From positions 78,268-142,267 of the forward strand of contig JBBHKE010001904.1 in the NCBI GenBank assembly GCA_037447655.1: a DNA stretch of 64,000 nt, read 5' to 3'. Source of the stretch: Zygnema cylindricum (lineage: Eukaryota > Streptophyta > Zygnematophyceae > Zygnematales > Zygnemataceae). Both the position numbers and the translations under genes were made by a program. The notes beneath the pieces were generated by a model, which was not told where the DNA came from, searched no databases, and saw only the letters and a list, made by a program, of their open reading frames with translations. Below, piece by piece: positions 48,721 through 60,069 of the stretch. Numbering within the stretch: position 1 is the stretch's first letter; every line of letters starts with the position of its first letter.

Positions 48721-49547
48721 TATATAAATATATATATATCAATGCAAATCTGATCGTATCCCTCTCGCAAAAATCAATTTTCTTCCTCTCATCTTTTCTA
48801 ATATCTACCCTCTCCTTTCCCGTTTCCTCTCCCTTTGTATCAAATTTATCTATTATATTTCTGGTGGGTCTTAGCATGTTTCCGATTGCCTTTTATTTCA
48901 TTACTCTCATTATTTTGTTTCGTCTATAACTTTTCAGCCTGGTTATTCTTTTTTGTCTATATCGTTCAACTTGAAAGAGAAATGAGCAGAACGTTTAGCA
49001 AACCTTTTTGTTTTCTATCTGGTTTCCATAGGATTTTAAGAGTTCCACTACTGTTTTCCATAGGAGTTTAAGAGTTGCATTGCTTTCAAAACCAGTTTAG
49101 CAATAAGTTTATTACAACTTAGAGCACTTTAGATGGTTTAGCAATAGGGTCATTAAAACTGACATCATTTTTCACAAAAAAAACAACATTTTTGAAAATA
49201 ATTATTGCGAAGTAATTTTACAAGACGGTTAAGCAATAAGGTCACGTCTTTTGGAGCTCTGCAAACTATGGTCGTCCATGGTGGCGACGTCTCTTTCGTG
49301 TTTGGTCATTAGAATGTCTGATGGCAAGGTTTGCTCTAGAGTACGTTGTTTTTTTGTTGGTTCCTCCTTGTGGACGAGACTTTTGTCCTCTTCGGATGAC
49401 AAGGGTACGTAGTTTGGGTCACTTTCCTCATCCCCTTCTAATTCTTAGTCAACGCCTTCTTCTATTGTGTCCCCTTCACCTTTTAACTCTTTCACTGCCA
49501 CTTTTCCCCTTACTACCTTATCTATTACCTCCCTTTCGCTTACTACC

Positions 49548-49745
49548 TCGGATTTCCAATTTTAAAGCGAGGACATTATGTTGTCGCTCGTTTAATTGAA
49601 GGGACAAAATAATGTCATCGTTCATTCAATGTATTCGTGATTTCCAACGTTGAAGGGGCAACATAATGTCGTCGCACACTCAATGAATACATGGATTGCG
49701 TCTTTAAGGCGACAACATGATGTCGTCGCGTGCTGATACATGAGG
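49548..49745 (+). repeat. Tandem repeat of about 53 bp
   Basis: Three to four units share 'gacaacataatgtcgtcg' and a following 'actcaatgaatac' variant, starting near 49565, 49600, 49654 and 49706. Divergence between units is moderate. Nothing else explains the stretch. Confidence 0.7.
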
Positions 49746-50856
49746 CCTTCACCTCGCTTGCTGATTCGCAATTTCGAAAAAAAAGTGATAGGCAGCTTAG
49801 CAAAGGGGGAAAACCAGAGGGTGAGATGTGGGATGAGTCGGGAAAAAGAGAGGGATGGTAAAAGGCAGTTTGAGAGATCTATAGAATAAGAGAATGAGGG
49901 AGTGAGACCCGAATAAACAGGGTGTTGAAGACAACGATGGCGAGGTTGTGGGAGAGCAAAGAAAGTGCAAAAGAAAATGATAGTGAGATGGAGAGGGAGA
50001 GCGTGTGGGTAGATTGGAGGGAGAAGGTATGAAAAAAAAAGATCTAAGTAGAGAACGAAGGTGGGAGGTTTAGAGAAAAGAGATAGAATAGGAAAGGCAA
50101 AGAAAGAAAGAAAGAGAGAGAGAGAGGGGAAGATGGTGAGGCAAACGTAAATGGATAGATCCAAGGTGAAGAAGAGTGATATCAAGTGCAATAAGGGAAG
50201 AGGGTTGCACACCGAATATGTTAGTGTGAAGAATAGGCTGGTTTAGAGGCGTAGGGTGTGGGTAAGCTAGAAAAAATAGAAGAAATAAAAGAGGCAACCG
50301 AGAGGAATACGAGGAGATTGACCAAAAGGAAAAGGGTTATAATACAAACACTTACTTGCAGTATACATTCCGAAAAGTGTTCCGAAAACTTCCAAATAGT
50401 CCTCGCTATCAGATTCTTTTCTCTGTTGAATTCGCACTCATCGATCATCTAGTTAATCACTCACATGTGAGTGATCTTTGTCGACACATGTTGAATCTTC
50501 TTACTAATAAAAAGTTTGTTTCAATTCGTATTGGGTGACATGTTCACTTCAGAGTTCGTCGCCGCCGCTTCGACGAAAGTTTCCCTATGAGGTACACCTA
50601 TTTCCTCATTCGGTAAAATAGTTTCTTCCGCATCAGTCCCCTCAAATTCGTCTTCAATTCAAGGTTGGGAGTCTACAGACCTATTATCATTCGTCGCATG
50701 GTAATTAGCCCAATTTGATTTAAGTGCTCACATATTTGGAAATAATATATAACACTCCAGAGGAAAAAAGTATGGGCAACGTTGTATAATATAGGTTGGC
50801 AGCTTAAGCAATTGCATAAAATAAATTGACAATGTCATGGTTGTATTCAAAGCGAA
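49746..50856. other. Purine-rich intergenic stretch
   Basis: The + strand from 49800 to 50340 is rich in G and A, with GAGAGA and AAAGAAAG runs. Open frames on the minus strand here read leucine, phenylalanine and serine and are compositional. No gene is seen. Confidence 0.5.
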
Positions 50857-52049
50857 ACATATGAAACTATGTGTGCTCCATTGCCCATAGAAATCGCAAA
50901 TCCAAAAGAAGCTAATCTACATAGTGCCGACTCCAAGTTGATATAAACCCAAATGACTGACCCTTTGACAATTAGAGGCATATTATAGCTTCACCCTTAT
51001 TAAATAAGACTTTCTGTGTGCTCAGTTCCACCACAGAATGCAAAGTTAGAATATGAGTTTTAATTACATTCACCCACTTTGACTTTCCCTTTGAAATTCA
51101 GCCACCCTGGCAGGAAAAAACTCTAACCGACTACACCCTTGTGTAGCCTAGACTCCCGTGAGTCCGCAGCAAAAAGAATCACTGAAAATGGTCAAGTAAA
51201 TTGATAGTTATGAATGGTCAAAGATGACCTTTTGTATAGGAGCTCTCTCGGAGAGAGGCGGCTATCTACTAATTTTTCTAAGTCTTATCTCTCTCTCTAA
51301 ACCCCCACTACTGACGTACGGAACTAATCAAATTACTGTGTCGTACATAAAAGTACAGTCGCCAGTGTACTTTTAGTACGTCTGTTGTACGACATGGTCA
51401 AAATGGCGACACATGTCATATCCGGATTTGTTCCCGTAATCTTCGGAGTTGGCGCAATCCAATGTTGTCGCGCCACGTGTGACTCGAGGTGGCAATGACT
51501 GTAAAACGCCAAAAGTACCTATTCCGCGATCGCGGCGCCTATCGCGGCTGTCCGATCAAAACCAACTTTAATTCTAACCGTTGAAAATGGATGCGTGGTA
51601 TTTGTTTCGCGGTCGTAACAAATGCGCGGTATCCTTTTCGTAATGTACATAAGATCGTACTATATTTGAATTGTTTCTATGTACTAGGAATCAATTCGTC
51701 TAATTAAATGAATTGATCTACTTGATAACATTTACATGTTTATTACACCTAACAGTACTTAGCAGTCGTCCTAGACTAATTGGATAAAGCTACCGGTCTA
51801 CGATCATCTTGACGGACGACAAGTTCAAGGTTCAAAACGTGGGTCCGTCAACTGTCTTTTTGGTAAATCTACCCACTATATTCCATGTCTTCTCCAGAGG
51901 ACCTAGGCAGCCATGGCTCTATATCCCTGTCCAGCCTTCAGTGACTACAACAAGTGTGGGGGTTGGGAGAGGGGAGTTAGAGGCAGACTGCCTCTGCTCT
52001 TTTCCTATCCTAATACAGACCTAAAAAATACTCAAATGTCAACAACATA
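50857..52049 (-). mobile_element. Solo copia LTR with perfect 5-bp target duplication
   Basis: The LTR is 50862-52044 (1183 bp), starting TGAAACTATGTGTG and ending CAAATGTCAACA. It is flanked by ACATA on both sides (50857-50861 and 52045-52049). It is the longest complete LTR in the window, and its right part is nearly collinear with the fragment at 19440-20237. With no internal region, it represents recombination between the two LTRs of a former element. In element sense it ends with the piece that would contain the gag start. Confidence 0.93.
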
Positions 52050-53029
52050 CATACAAAAAAAATAAAAACAGTGATGAGAAAAAAACGATGGAATTGTTAT
52101 TTCAAAACGCTTTCGTTCAAATTTTAAGTTTTGAACTTATTTTTCACTTTTGATTTTTTTAATTTTTAAAAACGACGCGCTAAAAGCAGGAACATGTGTA
52201 ATATCTTTTTGAAATTAGCGAAAAAGTTGAAAACTTATAGCGACGACAAATTGGTTGAAAGCGCCATGCGCCATGAAAACATATCCAGCGTAATGAATAC
52301 ACGGAAAATTTCAACCGGGTATGTTGTGGGCGTCGTTAGCATGACAAACAATTTACCGAACATCATCTATGTTCGTTAACAACCTTTAAGTTTACGTGGG
52401 TTATGAATAGGCCACATGTAATGGGCAAAAACCAATGAAACGCCGCATTATGGCAATGTATTAAGTTTCGTACCCTTTTTGGCCACATATAGAGTAAACA
52501 CTAACTCTAATAAGAGGTAAGCTTTTCATTTCTTCCCTCGAACAACAACTGTTTTAGAGTAAATTATCTATATTAGAGTAAGTTAACTCTAATAACACAA
52601 CCGAACGACGCCCATATCAGAGTTAAGAGACCATATTAATGTAAAATTTCGAAAATTGGTAGGTCATCGACAACCTTATTAGAGTTAATGAACCATATTA
52701 ATGTAAATTTTATGGAACAAAAAAGTGAATTGCCTCTTCCAGGCTTCAAAGTTTTATACATTACGAAAATATGAAACTAAATTAAAGTAACATATATCAT
52801 TTATGAGCGTTAACGATTAACTGCATTTTCGCAAACCGACAAAATCAGACGTCACAATTACGAGAAGGTGTACGATGTGTAAGATTTTATACTCGTAGCT
52901 ATTTTAGAGTAAAGATCTTAATCGCGGATAAGTTATTTTGGAAAAATCCAAATTAGAGTTACGAATAAATTAGAGTAAAATGTTTTTTTGAAAAATGATA
53001 AAATCCTAAATTATAATTAATAACACTGA
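52050..53029. other. AT-rich intergenic stretch with 'agagtaa' words
   Basis: No gene is seen. From about 52490 to 52985, words such as 'tagagtaa' and 'aactctaataa' recur in both orientations. This resembles the inside of the inverted-repeat element at 6151-6643, but clear termini are lacking. Confidence 0.4.
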
Positions 53030-53775
53030 GGGTGGCGTTCCATCAGACAAAAAGTGAGGTTATTTACAGAAATCGTGGCCTCTCCGTACTACGTTGTACC
53101 TGCTATTTTATTTTTGTACGCGAACAACATTACAGAGAATCTTGCCAATATTCTCCAAAGGTCTGGGAGAAAAGAATGACCGTGGGATATGTTTTCGCGA
53201 AGCATTCGCTTACAAATTGTCTGTAAATGGTGATATAGTGATGTACCTCCGAGGAGGTATATCACCATTTACAGAAAAAATTGAGCCGCGACACGTTGGA
53301 TAATGAATGTACGTGTATAGACGCCAACAAACCAAAATCAAAATATTTCGCACATGATATATGTATTCAGAAATTCAACGGAAATCACGAAAGTGATCTC
53401 GTAACGAACTTTTGTTGCATTTTTTTTGTTACCGGCCATTCTTCACACTATTTTTGGAAGCGCTCATTCATCACGCGAAAAAGCAGAATCCCTAAAAAAA
53501 TGAGCTGGCGTCTGACAAGCATTTGCAAAGAGTACAAAATTTGTGTGGTACGATACCCTGGTCCACACGTACATGGTATGCAAATGACGATTTCGAGTTG
53601 AAGTTGGTCGGTGTAAAACATATTTGACGATTTTCAAATACGATCTTATGTTACGTAGAACCACTCTTATTTGTACACGTGGATTACAGACTCTGCGCGA
53701 TAGTACACTGATCAAAATGTAGCACTCTGTAATGTTGACCGTACGTTTACAGAATTTCCCGATAGAACGCCACCC
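53030..53775. mobile_element. Inverted-repeat element with internal hairpin
   Basis: GGGTGGCGTTC (53030-53040) is repeated inverted as GAACGCCACCC (53765-53775). Inside, 53207-53277 is a hairpin: the CTGTAAATGGTGATAT arm, a central ACCTCCGAGGAGGT and the reverse-complement arm ending ATTTACAG. No coding region or clear target duplication is present. It adjoins, and may be inserted into, the left LTR of the element at 53790-57043. Confidence 0.65.
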
Positions 53776-55360
53776 TTATTTTTTTACTTGAAGGGTAACA
53801 TTCCATCAGGCGAAACTTGTCCGTACTGAAACCACGTACTTTGTCATAAATCCGCATGTCAAATATAATGTCCACTTGCCAAATAAGACGTTTCGTATCG
53901 GCGGCATCCCTTTTTAATAAATGCCGCGTGTCGCATTCTGTTTCGTACGTGCGGCGTACACTTTTACACACTTCGATTATCATACATCGGATCGCTTCAC
54001 GATCCGCAGTCCATTTCACTTACGCCAACCGTACTTTTGATTATGTTTGTTCGCATCACTTCAATTTAATTCCGTACCTTCCAAAACAATTCGTACCATT
54101 ACTCCCCCAATCCGCAAATCCATTCGAGCCTCCACATTATGTTTAGTGGGTACTTACGCATTAAAATCGCGTGAAGTACTCACGAAACATCGCGTACGCG
54201 TGAATCTTTGCGTACGCACGAAACTAACTTTTCAAAAACAACACCCCCGAAAATGTAGTTTCGTGCATCCATGGCGCCACGTCACCAGGTGTCACACATG
54301 TCGTCAGCTGTCACAAATGTTTCCCCCCCAGCTGCCTCCTCCAGATGAATCCGCAAACTGCCTCCAAACATTTTTCCCCTTTGTTCCACCACTACTTCCG
54401 CTGCCTCCATTAATATTTCCAATCTTTATAATACATATTTTTTTTTCATTTTTCGATTACAATTATTTTCTTTTTACCGAAATTTAAATCCCACTCTAAA
54501 TTTCCAACATTCTATTACAAATCAACCAAAAAAAAAATAGAATCAAAGGATCACACTCATAAAATATCCCCACTCAATTAACTCCCCCCTCACTAAAACA
54601 TATCTAGATTTCAGATTTTTTTATTTAATAATAATATCCAAAAATTTCCCAGCAAAAATAAATAAATCAAAACTATTTTCCCAAAAACAATTCTACAAAA
54701 ATAAACAAAATTCCAACAAAAATCCATATTCCTCTAACTACCACACAATTTCCAAACATAATTTTTTTCCAAATTTCCTAAATTCTAAAGCCCATTAACT
54801 AATCCCGAATTTTCCTACAACAAAGTATTAAAAGAAAAATAAATAAACTACACTCCAAAACCTTTATCCCAATTTTTTCTTTTCTTCCCACATTTTCCAA
54901 AAACTACAAATATTTTCCAATTCCCAAAATTCCAACAACTTCAAAAATAATATCACAAAATCCCTTTTCTCACAATCATTGATCCAACAAATTTGGATCT
55001 TCTCCTCAAAATGCCAAAACTCCACCTTTCGGATCCCTCTGCCCCGAATGCCGAATCTCCACCTTTGTGAACTGTCCACCAACTGTAAAATCTCCACACG
55101 AATTGCGCCACTAAAACCAAACAAGTCTTTTCAATTAAATTTTTTCTGAGGGAAGACAAATCTCAAAAGTTTACCGTCACTAAGTGAATCCCTTAGGGCG
55201 AAGCAAAATTAAACTCTGCACATACCAACCGTATGATAAGGCCGATCTCATGGGTACACACACACCATTACTGCAATACAACCAGCAAGGCCAAATTAAC
55301 CCGCTACAATGCGTGTGACACCAAACTATATCGACTCAGCCTAACGTATGATAGATGGGT

Positions 55361-55375
55361 TGTGGGCCCATAACC
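55361..55375 (-). promoter_or_regulatory. Half-tRNA primer-binding site of the coding-free element
   Basis: Minus strand GGTTATGGGCCCACA, one mismatch from the copia-2/copia-3 site, directly before the LTR at 55376. Confidence 0.75.
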
Positions 55376-55426
55376 TGTTGTTCTTTAGACTACAATAGAC
55401 CGCAGAAGCGACCTAAACTATCAACA

Positions 55427-55705
55427 GAAAAACTAAGCAAATCTAGTCCTATTAACAATCCTTTGAAATTAATGCCCTCCAAATAAGTGAATGCATTTCC
55501 AAATGAATTACAAGAAAACTAAGCAAATCTAGTCCAATTAACAATCCTTTGAAATTAATGCCCTCTAAATAACTGAATGCATTTCCAAATGAATTACAAG
55601 AAAATCCCCATCAGACACACCATAGGTCTCCCAACAAGACACATTTCCAAATGAATTACAAGAAAATCCCCATCAGACACACCATAGGTCTCCCAACAAG
55701 ACACA
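55427..55705. repeat. Two overlapping tandem duplications in the LTR
   Basis: An 87-bp unit with 'actaagcaaatctagtcc' occurs at 55427-55513 and 55514-55600. A 62-bp unit with 'atttccaaatgaattaca', then 'ccccatcagacacacc', occurs at about 55579-55640 and 55641-55703. The copies are nearly identical, so both duplications are recent. Confidence 0.85.
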
Positions 55706-56492
55706 GATCAGACACCCCATAGGTTTGCAAATGTGTGACCATTTCACACAGACCAAACGCCCATAGGTTTGCAAATCTGCGAAAAACCTAGGTACACCCT
55801 AGGACAAATGCATACACATATGTATTTAACAACAAGACAAATACATGCACAATGTATGACAAACAAACATAAAAATAACATATATAAATAATAATTAATG
55901 AATGCCATCCCACATAACCAAATGTATAATCACATAATTAAATGTATCACTTAAAGATATGACCTAATCAGTTACCATAAAAGACAATATTTTCGGTCCC
56001 TACTCTTCACGTTAAGCATTGATTATAATGATATTAAAGCTCATAGATATATATACACTTGTAAACTGTTAGACAATCACGTAACTATCACTAAGTCCTA
56101 TTTTAGTGTAATAAACTACTACCAAGAATAATTTAATTGTAAGCGTATACCTGAGAGTCAAACAATCATAAGCGTACACTTGTCTTCAAGAACGACACTA
56201 CACACACACTAATTAACCTATCGAGATCCTAAACCATTTAATAATATATCACAGAGTATAAAACCTTTGTAAAATAACGGCGGCCGCCGTCCGCCATCAA
56301 ATGTAACATAATCCACTTGCCGAAATGACACCGTACCATCCAAATCTTGTCCTTACTGAAATCACGTACTTCGTCATAAATGCGCATGTGAAATATAAAG
56401 TCCACTTGCCAAATAAGACGTTTCGTACCGGTGGCGTCCCTTTTTAATAAATGTCGCCTGTCGCATTCTATTTCATACGTGCGGCGTACACT

Positions 56493-56750
56493 TTCAAAAG
56501 TAGGTGTTATTATGGTAGGCATTTGGTAGGCGCCTTTAGCGTAAGTTGTGTTATGGGCTTTCCATGTGATATTCTTAGATCGCTACTTTGATCAGCGACC
56601 GTCCGATCGTCTTAATCTGACGATTATTTTTTTTCGTCCGAATGTTTTAATTGGTCCGAATAGGTTCAAATACAATATGGGTCTTAAGGTCATGTTGTAT
56701 GTTTTGCATACAATAGGCATATTGTATGGGCCTACTTTCACCTACTTTTG
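56493..56750. mobile_element. Nested MITE inside the LTR
   Basis: The left LTR copy reads 'gtacacttttacacac' without interruption (near 53957). The right copy is split at that point by about 260 bp beginning CAAAAGTAGGTG and ending CACCTACTTTTG. The flanking 'tacacttt' / 'tatgcttt' may be an imperfect 8-9-bp target duplication. There is no coding sequence. The empty site in the paired LTR makes the insertion clear even though its superfamily is not. Confidence 0.8.
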
Positions 56751-57043
56751 AAGTATGCTTTTACACACTTCAAATATCATACATCGGATCGCTTCACGAT
56801 CTGCCGTCCATTTCACTTACACGAACCGTACTTTTACATATGTTTGTTCGCAACACTTCAATTTGATTTTATACGTTCCACAACAATTCGTACCATTACT
56901 CCTCCAATCCACTAATCCATTCGAGCCTCCACATTACATTTAGTGAGTACTTACGCATAAAAATCGCATCAAGTACGCACGAAACGTCGCGTACGCATGA
57001 AACTTCGCGTAAGCACGAAACTGACTTTTCAAATTCAACACAA

Positions 57044-57895
57044 CATAGGCGATTTTATGGACAAGAAGAATCCCAAGGTTGCCCCTACATGTGAACGTCT
57101 AGGAAACGGCGTAGTCTTACTTCTCTACAAGATTATGGTTCGATAAACATCAAAATTCCCTAACCTTAGATTTAGCATTTGTGCGTCAACAACATTTGAT
57201 TTGTTAGATAAGGATGGTGAATGCGGCTAGGTGATGCGGATTTGTGGGCGGGTCATCAAAAGGAAAATTGTTAAAGATCTTCAGATAGCTTTTCCATCGC
57301 GTCATATCGCACCCAACCTCACACTTACCTTACACACTAGTTTTTATTGGACCAGCAACCTTATAATTGGCTTCCGAATAAAATCTTATGAGGTATTCAC
57401 GTCCAAAATGCTTTTGTAACCTAATTTGGAATAGACGTATGAATCACATAAATGAAAGATAACAAACCAAATAAAAGACACACATAACAAGAGTGTTCCT
57501 CCAAAAATTCAATATATTAATCACAATGCAAGTACACATCTCCTTTTCCTTTTCCATTTATTTCAGACCTTTCTATGCCTCTTTAACAACCTATGCCTCC
57601 AAAAGATAAATCTACCACTAAGTCTTAACAAATATGTATATACACGATTAAAAACGCGTAAGAGTCAACGTGGCAAAATATACGTCCGACAACTACAAAC
57701 CGACTTGAACCACGCGGTACGACTAGAACTTACGTGAAACGAAACGAACAAACAATTTCCATGTCACTTCCAATATCTAGCAACGAAACTACTTCGACGC
57801 TGGTCGTTGTTCCTTTAACTACGATAATGTCTCTTCGCTAAATGAGTTCTCGGTACTTAATCCTAACATTTTTCCTCTTAATGAGACACCCAAAG
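57044..57895. other. Intergenic stretch, nothing recognised
   Basis: No repeat or gene is evident. Short open frames lack domains. Confidence 0.4.
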
Positions 57896-57899
57896 CCCC

Positions 57900-58690
57900 C
57901 TCTTACTCCATGCCTACTAATTTCTTTCCCATTTGATTTACTTCTTTTAATGATGGTTTGATTAACATATCAGCACTTTGCTCTTTTGTATGTACAAACA
58001 CAAATTCAACTTTTTCTTCCGAAACAAAATCTCGAACACAATGCCACTGAATTTTAATGTGTTTAGTGCGCTTATGCGAAATAGGATTTTTACTAAGTGG
58101 AATGGAGGACATTTTATCACTTAATATCTGCATGCATTCTTTTTCACTCCAACCTCGGATAGAAATTTCTTAGTCCAAACAACATTCTTCGCAGCATGAC
58201 ATGCGACCATATACTATGTCTTCGTAGATGAGAATACAACAGTAGGTTGCAAACGAAAATTCCACGAGGTGGCTCCTCTTGTAAGTAGAAACACATATCT
58301 TGACGTAGACCTTTGTGTATCATGGTCCCCTCCATAGTCGGCATCACAATATCCATAACAACTCAAGCTCTCACTTTTCCTATAAACAATTCCAAGACTA
58401 AGTGTTCCAGCCAAATATCTAAAGATTCTCTTCACTGCCTCCCAATGTATTTTTTTTGGATTGATACAATACCGACTAACCACACTCACTGCGGCACTAA
58501 TGTTTTGCCTAGTACCGACATTCAAATACATTAATCTTCCGACCTCCTCCCTATACGGGCATCAACCTCAGGACTTTTAACAAAGTTAGAAGGCTTGTCA
58601 CGAGGATCAAGGGGAGTTCTAAGTGGCTTACAATCTAAATACCCAAATCTTTCCAGTACCAAACAGTTAACCATGTTTGTAACACAACAT
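57900..58690 (-). pseudogene. Isolated copia RNase H relic
   Basis: Pieces on the minus strand: LERFGYLDCKPLRTPLDP (58640-58690), VGTRQNISAAVSVVSRYC and AVKRIFRYLAGTLSLGIVY with YGYCDADYGGD (58214-58531), and the C-terminal ADMLIKPSLKEVN (57903-58133). These match the copia RNase H order. Stops and frameshifts separate them. It belongs to a lineage distinct from copia-2 and copia-4 (QSADMLIKP against ADMMTKAMP). No LTR is seen nearby. Confidence 0.82.
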
Positions 58691-58982
58691 AGGGTTTGCG
58701 CTAACAAAGATATTTCTAACAAACATCGCTTATTTTTCGCGCTCACAAAAAGAGGTAAAACAAACTATAAACCATGTTTGTTACACAACTTTGTGTTTGC
58801 GGTAACAACAATAGTGGTAAAAAACACTTTGTATTGTTAACGCTCACAAAAATAGTTAAAATAAACTCTCAACCATGTTTATAACTCAAATTTGTGTTTG
58901 CGCTAACAACAATTTCTTGTAACGAAAAATGTTTACTATTACGCTCACAAAAATAGGAAAAAAAAACCTTGAACTATGTTTG
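58668..58982 (+). repeat. Tandem repeat, about 101-bp unit, three copies
   Basis: Units start with 'accatgtttgtaacacaac' variants at about 58668, 58769 and 58871, with a fourth start at 58971. Each contains 'gtgtttgcgctaacaacaa' and 'cgctcacaaaaatag'. No terminal repeats or genes are attached. Confidence 0.85.
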
Positions 58983-59179
58983 TTTTTTCGTCTTTTTCTT
59001 ATCATTGTTTTTAACTTTTGTGATGGTTTTGCAAGCAACTATAAAGTGAGGGAAAAGTTGTGTCTTATAGTTTTAAATAAGGTGTTTTTCTCTATCTCTC
59101 TCTCGCTCTTTCTCTCTCTCTCCCTCCCTTCTATCCTTCCCCATTGTTTTCCGCATTGTGAATATTTAAAATTTGGGAA

Positions 59180-59674
59180 CGGAAATTTTCAAATGGATAA
59201 CAAAGGGAGAGAGGGAGATGGAGGGAGGTGGAAAGAAAAAACAAGGCGCAGAAGAGTTGAGCTCTGAAAAAATAATTGTCGGTGTGGTTGAGAAAGGCAA
59301 AAGTTAAAATGTTTTTTTTTGCTTTTTTTTTGGGTTTTGGGGTTTGAAATTTTGTTGTGAGTAGTTTTTATTTCTTTTTTGCTGTTTTACTTTTTGTTTT
59401 TTTGGGTACAATTGAGGTTTGTTGCAACGGAAATTTTCAAATGGATAAGAGAGGGAGAGAGGGAGATGGAGGGAGGCGGAAAGGAAAAACAAGGGGCAGA
59501 AGAGTTGAGCTCTGAAAAAATAAATTGTCGGTGTGGTTGAGAAAGGCAAAAGTTAATTTTTTTTTTTTTGCTTTTTTTTTTGGGTTTTGGGGTTTGAAAT
59601 TTTGTTGTGAGTAGTTTTTATTTCTATTTTGCTGTTGTACTTTTTGTTATTTTGGGTACAATTGAGGTTTGTTG
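59180..59674 (+). repeat. Tandem duplication of a 248-bp unit
   Basis: 59180-59427 and 59428-59674 are nearly identical. They start 'cggaaattttcaaatgg', pass through a purine-rich stretch and 'gagttgagctctgaaaa', and end 'attgaggtttgttgcaa'. High identity means a recent event. Confidence 0.9.
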
Positions 59675-59801
59675 CAATTATATGGTTTGTATTGGACAAC
59701 ATAAAGTAATATTGGTTTTATGTTTTAAATTTCCATGTAACAAGGGAGAGGAAAGAGAGGCAGGATGTCAAGTTGTTCGTCTTCTGCCATTGGGAACAGG
59801 T

Positions 59802-59802
<1 letters not shown>

Positions 59803-59865
<63 letters not shown>

Positions 59866-59880
59866 CTCTCTCTCTCTCTT
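59803..59880 (+). repeat. (CT)n microsatellite
   Basis: CT repeats broken by short T runs. Overlapping serine-leucine open frames are artefacts. Confidence 0.95.
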
Positions 59881-60069
59881 ATACAAATTTACCTTCCCCC
59901 TCTCCCCCCTCCCTCTTTGCCTGCTTTTCATTTTATCCATGCACCCACTTTATTCATATGCCTCATTTTTATGTCAAATAATCCGAAATTCTCAAATTAG
60001 AAAGTTTGCTCCTGTTTTTCTGATGGCAAAGACCCGAAATTTAGAGAATTGGACAGCCTTAAAAGCTCT

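Larger units (their letters stand above)
45838..48960 (-). repeat. Degenerate repeat array derived from a copia RT segment
   Basis: At least ten related units carry variants of 'tatcaaatttatctagcatatttc', then 'gatggtatctaactc', with associated 'gtttagcaagcccttctgtttt' and 'gagttacactacttttagc' strings. Anchors start near 45846, 46010, 46193, 46430, 46508, 46811, 47040, 47265, 48356 and 48837. Read on the minus strand the unit around 48350-48470 encodes RIMRLTQKEAIENMLDKFD, a conserved segment of copia pol between RT and RNase H (copia-2 has RIIRLTQKEAIGNMLEKFQ). The array therefore grew from a retrotransposon pol fragment. Unit length is irregular and a solo LTR (47397-48318) interrupts it. 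Confidence 0.75.
53790..57043 (-). mobile_element. Coding-free LTR retrotransposon (LARD/TRIM-like) with half-tRNA primer site
   Basis: The right LTR (5') is about 55376-57043. Its terminal ~450 bp recur at about 53790-54243 as a truncated left LTR. The shared blocks include 'aaataagacgtttcgta', 'atacatcggatcgcttcac' and 'attcgagcctccacatta'. After the left LTR comes CCCCCGAAAATG, a candidate polypurine-tract complement. The primer site (55361-55375) matches the tRNA-iMet anticodon half at 14 of 15 positions and abuts the LTR start TGTTGTTCTTTAG. The roughly 1.1-kb interior has no coding capacity. Replication would depend on proteins of a copia relative. The outer limits are approximate. Confidence 0.7.

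Noticed and set aside
49622-50212. 196-residue minus-strand open frame rich in L, F and S
   Set aside because: It mirrors the purine-rich + strand composition and looks like a membrane protein only because of codon composition; no domain.
53207-53277. Rho-independent-type terminator or riboswitch
   Set aside because: A perfect hairpin, but it lies inside an inverted-repeat element in a eukaryotic genome with no adjacent gene.
55376-55790. Coding sequence in the 5' LTR of the coding-free element
   Set aside because: Only short frames; the visible structure is tandem duplication.
58668-58982. CRISPR array
   Set aside because: Units are contiguous tandem copies without unique spacers, in a eukaryotic context.
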